Shown: piece by piece, positions 1-8,913 of the stretch
Layout: each line of letters begins with the position of its first letter
How positions within the stretch are numbered: position 1 is the first letter of the stretch
Made by a program: the position numbers and the translations under genes
The notes under the pieces: model-generated
Told to the model about the DNA's origin: nothing
The model's database searches: none
The model's input: only the letters and a program-made list of their open reading frames with translations
Assembly (NCBI GenBank): GCA_002600635.1
Contig: CP021371.1
Span: forward strand, 3,103,001-3,167,000
Direction: 5' to 3'
DNA length: 64,000 nucleotides
Source: Rhizobium sp. ACO-34A
GTDB taxonomy: Bacteria > Pseudomonadota > Alphaproteobacteria > Rhizobiales > Rhizobiaceae

Positions 1-686
1 ACGTTAGCGTCGGGAATAAACAGGTTCTCGATGGAAACGTCGTTCGATCCCGTGCCGCGCATGCCAAGGCTTCGCCATGTGTTCTCGATCTTGATTTCCG
101 GCGCCTTCATCGGTGCGCCGAAATGGATGACGGAACGCGACCCGTCCTCCGCCTCGTGGATCGCCCCTGTCATCAATACCGCACCCGCCTCGGCGCCGGA
201 GGTGAACACCTTGCGCGCCGTGACGCGGTATCCGCCCTCGACCCGTTCGGCCCGGCCCGAACCACCGATCCAGTCGGACCCGCCGCTGGAGAGCAGGATC
301 AGGCGTTCCGCCGCCACCCGCCGCAAAAGCGGCTCGACCACGGAAACCTTCTGGTGACGCCAGCGCCATGCCGGGATCGCGACCTGATGGGTGTGCATCG
401 AAAAGGCGAGCGCCGTCGAACCGCAGGAATGCGCGAGGATGCGCAGCATTTCCGCGAGCTCCCGGACCTCGGCCCCACGCCCTCCGAGTTCGACCGGCAC
501 GCCGGCCTCGACCAATCCGGCCTCCTTGAGGAGCGCATAGTTCTCGCCGACGAAGCGGTCGTTTTCATCATGTGAGGCCGCGCGCTCCGCCAGAACCGGC
601 GCAAGCCGCCGTGCGATCCCGGTAATGCTCATTTCGGTGTCGGTGCCGGCCTCTCTCGCCGGTACCGTTTCAGCTATGCCGTGCAT
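1..686 (-). CDS. acyl-CoA dehydrogenase family protein, C-terminal part outside the window
   Basis: The reverse strand is open from an ATG at 686 to the window edge, giving the first 228 residues of a flavin-dependent acyl-CoA dehydrogenase-type protein. An all-helical N-terminal domain (AFSMHTHQVAIPAWRWRHQ, about residues 94-112) leads into the middle beta domain with LILLSSGGSDW and the family-typical TWRSLGMRGTGSNDV near residue 210. This family oxidises acyl-CoA thioesters, or uses reduced flavin for monooxygenation in the DszC-like branch; the visible part cannot tell these apart. The start was chosen because GGGAGG lies just upstream. The gene is divergent from the HxlR-type regulator that begins at 867, which is a plausible regulator. 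The catalytic base region is not visible. Confidence 0.85.
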   Translation of the reverse strand, partial: MHGIAETVPAREAGTDTEMSITGIARRLAPVLAERAASHDENDRFVGENYALLKEAGLVEAGVPVELGGRGAEVRELAEMLRILAHSCGSTALAFSMHTHQVAIPAWRWRHQKVSVVEPLLRRVAAERLILLSSGGSDWIGGSGRAERVEGGYRVTARKVFTSGAEAGAVLMTGAIHEAEDGSRSVIHFGAPMKAPEIKIENTWRSLGMRGTGSNDVSIENLFIPDAN

Positions 687-866
687 GTCTCGTTCCTCCC
701 ATTGACTTGCAACGATGAGGAGCCTGCGCGCCTTGCCGGGTTATATCCAGTTCAGGAAATGTACCTCGTCGTTTTTCCGGAGAGGTCCGACGAAGGCCCG
801 GATGATTGGCAGCAGGGCCATTTTTGACTATTGTTATCCATGGCACGGCCATGGGGAGGATCCCAC

Positions 867-1559
867 ATGCAGGAACATGGTGGGTATGGGCAGTTCTGCC
901 CGGTGTCGATGGCTTCGGAAATTCTCTGCTCCCGCTGGATGACACTCGTCGTCCGAGAGCTTCTATGCGGCTCCACGCGCTTCAACGAGTTGCGCAAGGG
1001 CGTGCCGAAGATGTCCCCGACCCTGCTCTCCAAGCGCCTGAAGGAGCTGGAACAGGCAGGCGTCATCGTCATCGACCGCCTGCCCAACGGCACCACGGAA
1101 TATCACCTCTCGGCATCGGGCGAGGAACTACGCCCCCTCATCATGGGCCTCGGCATCTGGGCACAGCGATGGATCGAATCCCGGCTCTCGCTGAAGAACC
1201 TCGACCCGTCGCTGCTGATGTGGGACATGCGCCGCAATCTGGACCTCAGCCACCTGCCCCGCCGGCGCTGCACGATACAGTTTCTGTACCCCGAACTTTC
1301 GGCCACCCAGAAAAGCTGGTGGCTGCTCATCGACAACGGCGCGACGGACGTCTGCAATTTCGACCCGGGCTACGAACTCGACCTGCTCGTCAAAAGCTCG
1401 CTGCGCTCGATGACAGCCATATGGATGGGCCTGACCACCGTTCGCCGGGAAACCGAAAACGGCGATCTCAGCATCGAGGGCGACCCTTTCCTCGCCCGCA
1501 ACATGCAGGACTGGCTCGGCCTCAGCAAATTCGCCCCGGTCGCGCGCATGGTGCAGTAG
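867..1559 (+). CDS. HxlR-family winged-helix transcriptional regulator
   Basis: A 230-residue protein. Residues 1-100 are an HxlR-type winged helix: a CPVSMASEILCSRWMTLVVRELL opening, then RFNELRKGVPKMSPTLLSKRLKELEQAGVI and a wing ending in YHLSASGEELRPLI. HxlR proteins are usually near 110-130 residues, so about 110 extra C-terminal residues form a second domain, possibly SCP2-like, as seen in some longer members. The start at 867 follows GGGGAGGATCCCAC, a strong Shine-Dalgarno; longer in-frame starts lack one. The gene is divergent from the acyl-CoA dehydrogenase fragment and probably controls it; that is inference. The Cys near the N-terminus is a conserved position that in some family members senses electrophiles. 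Confidence 0.85.
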   Translation: MQEHGGYGQFCPVSMASEILCSRWMTLVVRELLCGSTRFNELRKGVPKMSPTLLSKRLKELEQAGVIVIDRLPNGTTEYHLSASGEELRPLIMGLGIWAQRWIESRLSLKNLDPSLLMWDMRRNLDLSHLPRRRCTIQFLYPELSATQKSWWLLIDNGATDVCNFDPGYELDLLVKSSLRSMTAIWMGLTTVRRETENGDLSIEGDPFLARNMQDWLGLSKFAPVARMVQ

Positions 1560-1592
1560 GTTCGCACACTCACCTTCTCATGAGACGAGAAA

Positions 1593-1618
1593 ACCCGCCG
1601 GCCTTTCAGCCGACGGGT
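1593..1618 (-). terminator. hairpin terminator of the FAD/GcvT dehydrogenase gene
   Basis: ACCCGCCGGC and GCCGACGGGT form a 10-bp stem with one mismatch and a 6-nt loop. Read on the minus strand the stem is followed by TTTTCTC, so it fits termination of the gene ending at 1658. It may also stop the convergent regulator gene. Confidence 0.7.
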
Positions 1619-1657
1619 CTTCAATTCGTTCCGGGGATGCACCCTTGCCCTTAAGCC

Positions 1658-4225
1658 TTAGCTGCGCGGCTTGAGGTTTTCGGGGTCGTAGAGCGGCTTG
1701 TAGCCGACGGCGACGACTTCAACCGGGTAGGTCTCGCAGAAGTATTCGACATTCAGCTTGCGGCCGACCTGGCAGTATTCCTGCGGCAGGTAGGCGAGCG
1801 CGATGTTCTTGCCGATGGTCGGGCCATAGGCGACCGAGGTCGTGTAGGAGATGCGGCCGAGGCTGTCGACCAGCGTCTTGCCCGTTGCCGGATCTAGCAC
1901 CGGCATTGCGCCGACCGGATAACGCTTCACGCCGTTGGCATCGGTGTTTTCGGTCATCACCAGCGTGCAGAGCATGGCCGGCTGCTGCTCGCGGGCCTTG
2001 TACTCCAGATGCTTGGCCTTGCCGCGGAAATCGGCTTCCTTGACCTTCGGACGGGCGAGATCGGATTCGATCAGGTTATACTGGGTCGTGAGGTCGGCGT
2101 TCTGCAGGCGCAGGCTCTTTTCCATGCGGCGCGAGTTGGCATAGGTCTCGACGCCGAAGGCCATCACGCCGGTTGCGCGCAGCGCATCCCAGACGGCGAG
2201 GCCATCCTCATACTTCATATGCAGTTCCCAGCCCTGCTCGCCGACATAGGAAATGCGGAAGGCAGATACGGACTTGCCGGCGATCTCGATCGGCTTGATG
2301 GCGGCGAAGGGGAAGTTCTCCACATCAAGGCCTGCCGGATCGGCAACCACCTTCTTCAGCGTATCTCGGGCATTCGGACCCCATATGCCGATGGTGATGA
2401 ACTTTTCCGACACGTCGGTGATGGTGACGTCGAGACCACGATCCTCGGCCACGCGCTTCATGTAATAGAAGTCGCGCGGACCGGCATCGGCACCATTCAC
2501 CAGACGGCAGCGATCCGCCATGCGGAACACGGTGAAGTCGGCGCGCACCATGCCCTCGTCGTCGAGGAAGTGGGTGTAGATGCCCTTGCCGATATTGGCG
2601 TCGCCACCGACCTTCGCGGCGCAGAGCCATTCCAGCAGCTCGACATGGTCAGGCCCTTCGATGTCCACCATGTGGAAATGCGAGAGGTTGACGATGCCGC
2701 AATCGTCGCTCATGGCGAGGTGTTCGGCATTCGAGACACGCCAGAAGTGACGGTTGTCCCACTCAGCCTCGCGAACCGGAACCTTGTCGCCGTACTTCTC
2801 CAGAAGATGCTCGTTGGCCTTGTAGCCATGGGCACGCTCCCAGCCGCCGAGCTCCATGAAATAGCCGCCAAGCTCCACTTCGCGCTCGTAGAAAGGCGAG
2901 CGCTTGATGTTGCGGCCTGTGGCATAGGGCTCGCGCGGGTGAACGGCCGGGAAGTAGATCTTGCAGGCAGCCTCGGAGCAACGGCCGAGGATGAAGTCTT
3001 CCTGCATCTGGTGCGGATAGAAACGAGAGAAATCGATCGAGGAATGGTCGACTTCGGTGCGGCCGTCGGTGATCCAGTCGGCAAGAAGCTTACCGTAGCC
3101 CGGCGCGTCCTTGACCCAGATGCCGACGCAGTACCAGAGACCGCGCACCTTCTGGCTCTCGCCGCAGGAAGCGCCGCCGGCAGCGGATACCTGCAGCAGG
3201 CCGTTGAACGAATGGCTCTCGTTGTATCCGAGCTCGCCGAGGATCGGCGTCAGTTCGATGGCGCGCTCCAGACCGTCCATCAGGCCGTCGGCCTCGAGAT
3301 CGAGGTCACGCTGCGAAGGCGACAGGCGGGCCTGTTCCTTCTCGAGCAGATCGCGCGGATGGCACATGCGCGGGTTTTCGGTGTTGTAGTAACCCCATTC
3401 GAGCTGGCCGCCCTCGGTGGTCTTCGGGTCGCCGGTGTCGCGCATATAGGCGGAGTTGCCCTGGTCGCGCAGCAGCGGATAGCCGATTTCCTTGCCGGTG
3501 CCTTCGAACTCGTTGAACGGACCAAAGAAGGTGAGCGCGTGGTCGACCGGCATGACCGGCAGGTCTTCACCGACCATGCCCGCGATCATGCGGCCCCAGA
3601 GGCCGGCGCAGACGATGACGTGATCCGCCATGATCGTGCCGCGATGGGTGACGACGCCCTTGATGCGGCCATTCTCGACGATCAGCGACTGTGCCGGCGT
3701 ATTGCCGAACATCTGCAGCTTGCCGGACTTTTCGGCCGCATCGACCAACTTGCCGGCAACCGTCTGCGAACGCGGAATGACGAGACCTGCATCGGGATCC
3801 CAGAGAGCGCCTGCAACCACCTCTTCCTCGACCAGCGGAAACTTCTCCTTGACTTCGCTGGCGCTGATCAGGCTGGCGCGCGTGCCGAAGGCCTTGCCGG
3901 AGGTCACCTTGCGCTTGACCTCTTCCATCCACTTGTCGTCGCCAGCACGAACCACTTCAATGCCGCCGACGCGGGCGTAATGGCCCATCTTCTCGTAGAA
4001 TTCGAGCGAGTAGAGCGAGGTCCAGACCGACAGGAAGTCGTGGCTGGTCATGAAACAGAAGTCGGAGGCATGCGCCGTGGAACCGATATCGGTTGGAATA
4101 CCCGACTTGTCGATGCCGACGATGTCGTCCCAGCCGCGTTCGATAAGGTGATGGGCGACTGACGCGCCCACGATACCGCCCAGCCCGATGATGACGACTT
4201 TAGCCTTTGTCGGAAACTCTGCCAT
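1658..4225 (-). CDS. FAD-dependent oxidoreductase/GcvT fusion (dimethylglycine/sarcosine dehydrogenase-like)
   Basis: An 855-residue protein with the domain order of dimethylglycine and sarcosine dehydrogenases: N-terminal FAD-binding DAO domain (about 1-390), FAO linker domain (about 390-450), then a GcvT aminomethyltransferase domain and its C-terminal barrel (about 450-855). These enzymes oxidatively demethylate an N-methylated amino acid and pass the one-carbon unit to tetrahydrofolate. The region GSTAHASDF places His52 where the covalent-flavin histidine of the family lies. The dinucleotide loop reads GLGGIVG, one residue longer than the usual GGGIVG. The start has no strong Shine-Dalgarno but the alignment begins normally. 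The exact substrate (dimethylglycine, sarcosine or another methylamine) is not determined; nearby choline import and formate-THF ligase fit a methyl-group catabolic role. Confidence 0.85.
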   Translation of the reverse strand: MAEFPTKAKVVIIGLGGIVGASVAHHLIERGWDDIVGIDKSGIPTDIGSTAHASDFCFMTSHDFLSVWTSLYSLEFYEKMGHYARVGGIEVVRAGDDKWMEEVKRKVTSGKAFGTRASLISASEVKEKFPLVEEEVVAGALWDPDAGLVIPRSQTVAGKLVDAAEKSGKLQMFGNTPAQSLIVENGRIKGVVTHRGTIMADHVIVCAGLWGRMIAGMVGEDLPVMPVDHALTFFGPFNEFEGTGKEIGYPLLRDQGNSAYMRDTGDPKTTEGGQLEWGYYNTENPRMCHPRDLLEKEQARLSPSQRDLDLEADGLMDGLERAIELTPILGELGYNESHSFNGLLQVSAAGGASCGESQKVRGLWYCVGIWVKDAPGYGKLLADWITDGRTEVDHSSIDFSRFYPHQMQEDFILGRCSEAACKIYFPAVHPREPYATGRNIKRSPFYEREVELGGYFMELGGWERAHGYKANEHLLEKYGDKVPVREAEWDNRHFWRVSNAEHLAMSDDCGIVNLSHFHMVDIEGPDHVELLEWLCAAKVGGDANIGKGIYTHFLDDEGMVRADFTVFRMADRCRLVNGADAGPRDFYYMKRVAEDRGLDVTITDVSEKFITIGIWGPNARDTLKKVVADPAGLDVENFPFAAIKPIEIAGKSVSAFRISYVGEQGWELHMKYEDGLAVWDALRATGVMAFGVETYANSRRMEKSLRLQNADLTTQYNLIESDLARPKVKEADFRGKAKHLEYKAREQQPAMLCTLVMTENTDANGVKRYPVGAMPVLDPATGKTLVDSLGRISYTTSVAYGPTIGKNIALAYLPQEYCQVGRKLNVEYFCETYPVEVVAVGYKPLYDPENLKPRS

Positions 4226-4498
4226 AGGAACAAACCCTGATTGATGATTTGCGCCGATCTTAGGGTTTCCGGAAGCGTCATCGCGTCCTTAATGCGACAT
4301 TCTACAAATACTGCACGACCAGTTTCCGACGCGGAATCGGTCCGCCAGCGGCACGGCTGGACCGCCGGATGTCGCAATGCACAAGCGTACGCGATTGCAC
4401 ACACCAATTGCATGCAATATGAACGAAGCTGCTCCGGCCACCGCTACGGCCGTCCTGAATTCCATCCCGTACAGAAACGCAATCCGTGAGCCCCAGCG

Positions 4499-5140
4499 AT
4501 GAGCAGTGACCAGACCATGCCAAACGCATCCGACAGGACGAGCTTCGATTTCACCGCCCTTTCGGCGCGCGAGCGCTACAAGCTGATGATCGGCACGATC
4601 ATTCCGCGTCCGATTGCGCTGGTCACCACCGTCGACGAGAACGGGCACTTCAATGCCGCGCCGTTCAGCTTCTTCAACTGCCTTTCGGCCGATCCGCCGA
4701 TCCTCGCCATCGGCGTGGAGAACAACCCGGACATGTCGTTCAAGGATACCGGCCACAACATCCGCATGACCGAGGTCTTCACGGTCAACATCGTCTCCTT
4801 CGCGATCGCCGAGGGGATGCATGTCTGCGGCTCGAAATATCCGCGCGGCGTCGATGAACTGAAGGAAGCGGGACTGACGGCCATGCCCGGCGCCAAAGTC
4901 GCCTCACCGTGGATCAAGGAGGCTCCGGCGGCCTTCGAATGCCGCCGGCATGTCACCCTGGAACTTGGGAAATCCCGCCAGATCATCATGGGCGAGATCG
5001 TCTATGCGCATTATCAGGAAGGCCTGGTGGACGACCACCTGCACGTCGATCCCGCGGGCGTCGACGCAATCGCCCGCCTCGGAGGCGATACCTGCTCGAC
5101 CATCCGCGACCGCTTCGACATGCTGACACCGAAGCTCTGA
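4499..5140 (+). CDS. flavin reductase-like FMN-binding split-barrel protein
   Basis: A 213-residue protein of the DIM6/NTAB flavoredoxin group. The signature IGTIIPRPIALVTTVDENG followed by HFNAAPFSFFNCLSADPPI (about residues 31-75) is the FMN/flavin binding part of the split barrel, and TGHNIRMTEVFTVNIVS continues it. Such proteins bind FMN and act as NAD(P)H:flavin reductases or electron carriers, often partnering oxygenases or dehydrogenases. It is divergent from the FAD/GcvT dehydrogenase with 273 bp between. The start at 4499 has only a weak ribosome site (GAGCCCCAGCG); ATG at 4517 is an alternative. The specific partner is unknown. Confidence 0.85.
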   Translation: MSSDQTMPNASDRTSFDFTALSARERYKLMIGTIIPRPIALVTTVDENGHFNAAPFSFFNCLSADPPILAIGVENNPDMSFKDTGHNIRMTEVFTVNIVSFAIAEGMHVCGSKYPRGVDELKEAGLTAMPGAKVASPWIKEAPAAFECRRHVTLELGKSRQIIMGEIVYAHYQEGLVDDHLHVDPAGVDAIARLGGDTCSTIRDRFDMLTPKL

Positions 5141-5196
5141 AGCAATTCCAGCGGCAAAAGCGTGAAGCGATTTTGCGTCCGGATTTGCGGCAAAAC
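5141..5196. repeat. dispersed rhizobial palindromic repeat, GCAATTCCAGC type
   Basis: The stretch carries GCAATTCCAGC, CAAAAGCG and ATTTTGCGTCC followed by an imperfect return arm, the same module as at 21455-21510 and 58995-59045. It lies immediately after the stop of the upstream gene and between convergent genes, the usual position of such elements. Confidence 0.7.
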
Positions 5197-5205
5197 CCAA
5201 TCACC

Positions 5206-6669
5206 TCATGTGCCGCAGAACGTCCGCATCACCTTCTCCGCAGGCATCGGCGGCAGCGCATAATCCGCATGTATGGGGTCCTCGACGTAAGGATGCTCCA
5301 GAGCCGTCACCATGCTTTCGAAGGGTTTGAAGTCGCCGGTAATGCCGGCTGCGATCACCTCCTCGATGCGGTGGTTGCGCGGGATGATGGCGGGATTCAC
5401 CGCCTCCATCGACGCCTGCCGCTCCGCCAGCGTCCGTTGCCCGCCATGGCGTTTCCGCCAGCGTTCGAGCCAGTCCGCGACACCCCAACGCTCCTTGAAC
5501 TGGGCGAGCAACACCTCGTCATCGGCTCCGCCAGCAACCTTGCCGAGCGCACGGAAGGTCAGCGTGAAATCCGCCTCTCCTTCGTGCATCAGCGACAGCA
5601 GGCCGTTCACAAGCTCGTCATCCCCCTCCACCTCGCCGGCAATGCCGAGCTTCCGGCGGAAGAGATCGATCCAGTGGTTCTGGAACACGCGGCCGAAATC
5701 CACCAGCGCGGCATTGGCCGCCTCGATGCTCTCGTCATCCCGCGCGGAAAAGAGCGGCAGCAGGGCCTCGGCGAAACGCGCGAGGTTCCACTGCGCGATG
5801 CCCGGCTGGTTGGCATAGGCATAGCGGCCCCGCTGGTCGATGGAGGAGAAGACCTTGCGCGGATCGTATTCGTCGAGAAAGGCGCAGGGGCCGAAATCGA
5901 TCGTCTCGCCCGAGACCGCCATGTTGTCGGTATTCATCACGCCATGGATGAAACCGACGGAGAGCCAGCGCGCCACAAGCTCCGCCTGCCGGGCGGAGAC
6001 GGCATTGAGCAGCGCCAGATAACGGTTGTCGTCGTCCGCCGAAATCTCAGGATAGTGCCGCGCGATCACGTGGTCCGCGAGCACGCGAAGACCGTCTGCA
6101 TCGCCCCGGACGGCGAAGAACTGGAAGGTGCCGATGCGGATATGGCTTGCCGCCACCCGCGTCAGCACGGCACCGGGCAACAGCGTCTCGCGCACCACCG
6201 GCTCGCCGGTCAGAACGGCGGCAAGCGCGCGCGTGGTCGGAATGCCGAGCGCATGCATGGCCTCGGAAACGATGTATTCGCGCAGCACCGGACCGAGTGC
6301 TGCCCGCCCGTCACCATTGCGGGAAAAGGGTGTAGCCCCCGCCCCCTTGAGCTGGATGTCCCGGCGCACGCCGTTATCGTCCACCACCTCGCCGATAAGG
6401 ATCGCCCGCCCATCACCGAGCTGCGGAACGAAATTGCCGAACTGGTGGCCGGCATAGGCCATGGCGAGTGAGGCCGCCCCTTCCGGCAGGTCGTTGCCGG
6501 AAAAGATCTCCGCCAGCCGGGCATCGTCGACATCGGAAAAATCGAGACCGAGTTCACCCGCCAGCTCGGCATTGAACCGGATCAGCCGAGGCGCCCTGAC
6601 AGTCGCGGGCTTCACAGCCCGAAAGAAACGCTCCGGCAGCCGCTGATAGCTGTTGTCGAATGCGAACAC
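5206..6669 (-). CDS. selO: protein adenylyltransferase SelO (YdiU/UPF0061 family)
   Basis: A 487-residue pseudokinase that transfers AMP from ATP to Ser/Thr/Tyr of target proteins, linked to redox stress in characterised homologues. Family motifs are in order: FDNSYQRLPERFF at the N-terminus, YAGHQFGNFVPQLGDGRAILIGEV, GAGATPFSRNGDGRAALG, GFIHGVMNTDNMA with the metal-binding NTDN, then DFGPCAFLDEYD. It ends in TFCGT, with the conserved C-terminal cysteine that is selenocysteine in eukaryotes. I place the start at a GTG (6669): CAGGAGGACGGAGC stands directly in front and the protein then begins VFAFDNSY, as in homologues. A longer open frame to 6774 exists but has no family similarity. Confidence 0.93.
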   Translation of the reverse strand: MFAFDNSYQRLPERFFRAVKPATVRAPRLIRFNAELAGELGLDFSDVDDARLAEIFSGNDLPEGAASLAMAYAGHQFGNFVPQLGDGRAILIGEVVDDNGVRRDIQLKGAGATPFSRNGDGRAALGPVLREYIVSEAMHALGIPTTRALAAVLTGEPVVRETLLPGAVLTRVAASHIRIGTFQFFAVRGDADGLRVLADHVIARHYPEISADDDNRYLALLNAVSARQAELVARWLSVGFIHGVMNTDNMAVSGETIDFGPCAFLDEYDPRKVFSSIDQRGRYAYANQPGIAQWNLARFAEALLPLFSARDDESIEAANAALVDFGRVFQNHWIDLFRRKLGIAGEVEGDDELVNGLLSLMHEGEADFTLTFRALGKVAGGADDEVLLAQFKERWGVADWLERWRKRHGGQRTLAERQASMEAVNPAIIPRNHRIEEVIAAGITGDFKPFESMVTALEHPYVEDPIHADYALPPMPAEKVMRTFCGT

Positions 6670-6867
6670 GCTCCGTCCTCCTGTCTTGCGGCCGAACACT
6701 TTCGTCCATTGCTTGAATATGGGGCCGGTATTCCACGGAGCAAGCGGAAAGCAGCAACCCGGCCCCGCAAGCATCCGGAAAACGCCCCGTCGAGCCGGGA
6801 TTCGGTGGTGGCATTATCAGCCGCCGCGCGGTTGACTTGCCCCGCAAAGAATTTGCATGGTTTTTTC

Positions 6868-7290
6868 ATGTCCATGCCTGATGAACTTTCAAGATGTCTT
6901 GTCCTCAACACCATCGCGGCGGCCCGAACGCTTCTGCGACAGGGCGACGCCAAACTGAGGCCGTTCGGAGTAACGGTACAACAGTTTTCGCTTCTGGCAG
7001 CAATCCGGTTTCATCCGGGTGAACCGGTCATAAGCCTGGCGCAAAGAATCCTGCTGGATCGGACAAGCCTTACCCGAAATCTCGACCTCCTTGAGAAAAA
7101 AGGCTTCGTTCAGCGCGCTTCGGAAACGGCGGGAAACGTGCGCATTTGCGAACTTACGGAAGGCGGAAACCACCTTCTCGACCAGCTTCTGATCGAATGG
7201 CAACAGGCTCAAACCGGCATTTTGAAAGGCTTTTCCAAAGACGACGCTGAAACATATCTGCAAGTAGCCCGACATTTTGCCAATAAATGA
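6868..7290 (+). CDS. MarR-family transcriptional regulator
   Basis: A 140-residue winged-helix protein: an N-terminal helix, then VQQFSLLAAIRFHPGEPVISLAQRILLDRTSLTRNLDLLEKKGFVQR (about 38-85), which is the MarR recognition fold and wing. The first ATG (6868) or the ATG two codons later (6874) both fit; neither has a strong ribosome site. It lies 71 bp upstream of a KAS II-like gene on the same strand, with a TGTG-N6-CACA palindrome between them. MarR proteins commonly repress their own locus and release DNA on binding a small aromatic ligand or on oxidation, so control of the synthase gene is a reasonable inference. Base composition here looks lower in GC than the neighbours, which hints at acquisition. 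Confidence 0.85.
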   Translation: MSMPDELSRCLVLNTIAAARTLLRQGDAKLRPFGVTVQQFSLLAAIRFHPGEPVISLAQRILLDRTSLTRNLDLLEKKGFVQRASETAGNVRICELTEGGNHLLDQLLIEWQQAQTGILKGFSKDDAETYLQVARHFANK

Positions 7291-7326
7291 GCGAAAACCG
7301 ATTTTGGTAGTGTTGACGCCTCTATA

Positions 7327-7340
7327 TGTGTATATGCACA
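7327..7340. promoter_or_regulatory. candidate MarR operator, TGTG-N6-CACA
   Basis: TGTGTATATGCACA is a near-perfect palindrome 22 bp before the synthase ATG, just downstream of a TTGACG that could be a -35. Position and symmetry suit a repressor site for the adjacent MarR protein; not proven. Confidence 0.45.
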
Positions 7341-7361
7341 GTAAAACACAGAGGAGTGAAT

Positions 7362-8630
7362 ATGCACGAACCTATCGTAATCACGGGCCTTGGCGCGGTG
7401 TCTCCCCTCGGCGCTGGCGTAGCAACCAACTGGAAGAGGCTCGTAGATGGTCAAAGCGGCATCCGGACGAATACACGTTTCAATGTCGAGGGTTGGAAAT
7501 GCTCGGTAGCCGGTCTCGTCCCGCCGATTGAGGAAGACCCGGAAGGGTTCGACGCGACAACCGCGATGGATGCCCGGGACCTCCGCCGAAATGACCTGTT
7601 CATCCACTATGCAATGGCCGCGGCTATGGAGGCTCTGGAGCAGGCAGCATGGAATCCGGAGCGACCTGAGGACCGGAGAAGGACAGCAACGCTGATCGGT
7701 ACGGGCGTTGGAGGCGTTCCTGCGATAACCGCCGCAACCGAAGTTACCCGTACCTCGGGCATCCGTCGCCTGTCTCCGTTCGTTGTCCCGTCCTTTCTGC
7801 CGAACCTCGCGGCAGGTCAGGTCTCAATTCGTTTTGGATTTAATGGTCCAACAGGGTCTCCGACGACAGCCTGCGCGGCCTCGGCTCAAGCGATCGGGGA
7901 CGCCCTGCGTATGATACGCGCGGGAGAGGTCGACATTGCGTTGTGCGGCGGAACCGAAGCTTGTGTCGACCCCGTCTCCATCGGCGGCTTTACGGCTGCG
8001 AAGGCGTTGACCTTCAATTTCAACGATGATCCTCGAAAGGCGTCACGACCATTCGACAGGGATCATGACGGATTTGTTCTGTCGGAAGGTGCGGCAATGC
8101 TGGTAATCGAGCGTCTGTCCCATGCCGAACGTCGCGGGGCACGTCCTTTGGCAGTGCTGTCCGGATATGGCACGACGACGGATGCCCATCATGTCACGGC
8201 GGGCTGGCCCGACGGCCGCGAAGCCGCACGATCTATGGAAATCGCATTGTCCATGGCCGGAATTGGGGCGGATCAGGTCGGTTACATCAACGCACATGCC
8301 ACCTCCACTCCTGTCGGGGATGCTGCGGAATTGGCCGCATTGGAAAGAATATTCGGAGCAGCCGGCGGAGGTGTACCCACAGGCTCCACCAAATCGGCAA
8401 CGGGCCACATGCTTGGAGCCGCTGGCGCCATCGAAGCCGTATTTTCCGTCCTCGCTCTTCAGAATCAGCTGCTTCCTCCAAGTCTGAACATCGATAATCC
8501 GATGCCGGAAGCCGAAGGTTTCGACCTTCTTTCGGGAGGCGCCCGCGCTCGCGATGTTGAGCACGTGCTGTCCAACGCCTTTGGCTTCGGCGGCGTCAAT
8601 GCGACCCTGGTGTTCAGCCGGTACAGGTGA
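7362..8630 (+). CDS. beta-ketoacyl-ACP synthase II (FabF/NodE-like)
   Basis: A 422-residue condensing enzyme that elongates acyl-ACP with malonyl-ACP. The complete Cys-His-His triad is visible: Cys171 in TTACAASAQ, His312 in NAHATSTPVGD, Lys344 and His349 in KSATGHMLGAAG. NAHATSTP replaces the more common NAHGTSTP. The start follows GAGGAGTGAAT. It is a single synthase without acyl carrier protein or dehydratase genes beside it, and it sits behind its own MarR regulator. It is therefore more likely an accessory or specialised lipid enzyme than the housekeeping FabF of the fatty acid cluster. NodE is a relative, but no nod genes are present, so I do not use that name. Confidence 0.9.
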   Translation: MHEPIVITGLGAVSPLGAGVATNWKRLVDGQSGIRTNTRFNVEGWKCSVAGLVPPIEEDPEGFDATTAMDARDLRRNDLFIHYAMAAAMEALEQAAWNPERPEDRRRTATLIGTGVGGVPAITAATEVTRTSGIRRLSPFVVPSFLPNLAAGQVSIRFGFNGPTGSPTTACAASAQAIGDALRMIRAGEVDIALCGGTEACVDPVSIGGFTAAKALTFNFNDDPRKASRPFDRDHDGFVLSEGAAMLVIERLSHAERRGARPLAVLSGYGTTTDAHHVTAGWPDGREAARSMEIALSMAGIGADQVGYINAHATSTPVGDAAELAALERIFGAAGGGVPTGSTKSATGHMLGAAGAIEAVFSVLALQNQLLPPSLNIDNPMPEAEGFDLLSGGARARDVEHVLSNAFGFGGVNATLVFSRYR

Positions 8631-8678
8631 TCCACTCGCCCGCGCGATCATTCACGGATCTCGCAACAATCGCCCCAT

Positions 8679-8720
8679 CGATGGAAGGGAACTCCTCCTG
8701 CGGAGTTTCCCCTTCCATCG
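8679..8720. repeat. large imperfect hairpin after the KAS gene
   Basis: CGATGGAAGGGAACTCC and GGAGTTTCCCCTTCCATCG pair with a two-base bulge around the loop TCCTGC, and weaker pairing extends outwards (about 8664-8732). No T tract follows, so it is either a Rho-assisted 3' end or a processed structure. Confidence 0.6.
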
Positions 8721-8913
8721 GGCGATGTTGCAGCCACAACCGGATCTTGCCGCGATCCCGCCTTCGCCCGGAGCGAACAAGCTCCATTGTGCGACGCGGC
8801 TCTTTTGTCATGGACAGTTACAAAACCCTTACGCTACTCTGTCGGGTGACATATAGACGAAGGCAGGCGCGACTGATTTCCGGGCGCCATGTCGACCAAG
8901 AAGAGGGACAAAC

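Noticed and set aside
2009..4162. 717-codon open frame on the plus strand opposite the FAD/GcvT gene
   Set aside because: It mirrors the codon pattern of the real minus-strand gene, has no ribosome site and reads as low-complexity His/Arg/Asp-rich sequence; a high-GC antisense shadow.
4909..6471. 520-codon plus-strand frame running from the flavin-reductase gene through selO
   Set aside because: It crosses a stop/intergenic repeat in another frame and is antisense to the well-supported SelO; composition is not protein-like.
8760..8913. possible cobalamin or nickel riboswitch upstream of the HupE-family gene
   Set aside because: I looked for a B12 box and NiCo-type repeats and found no convincing match.
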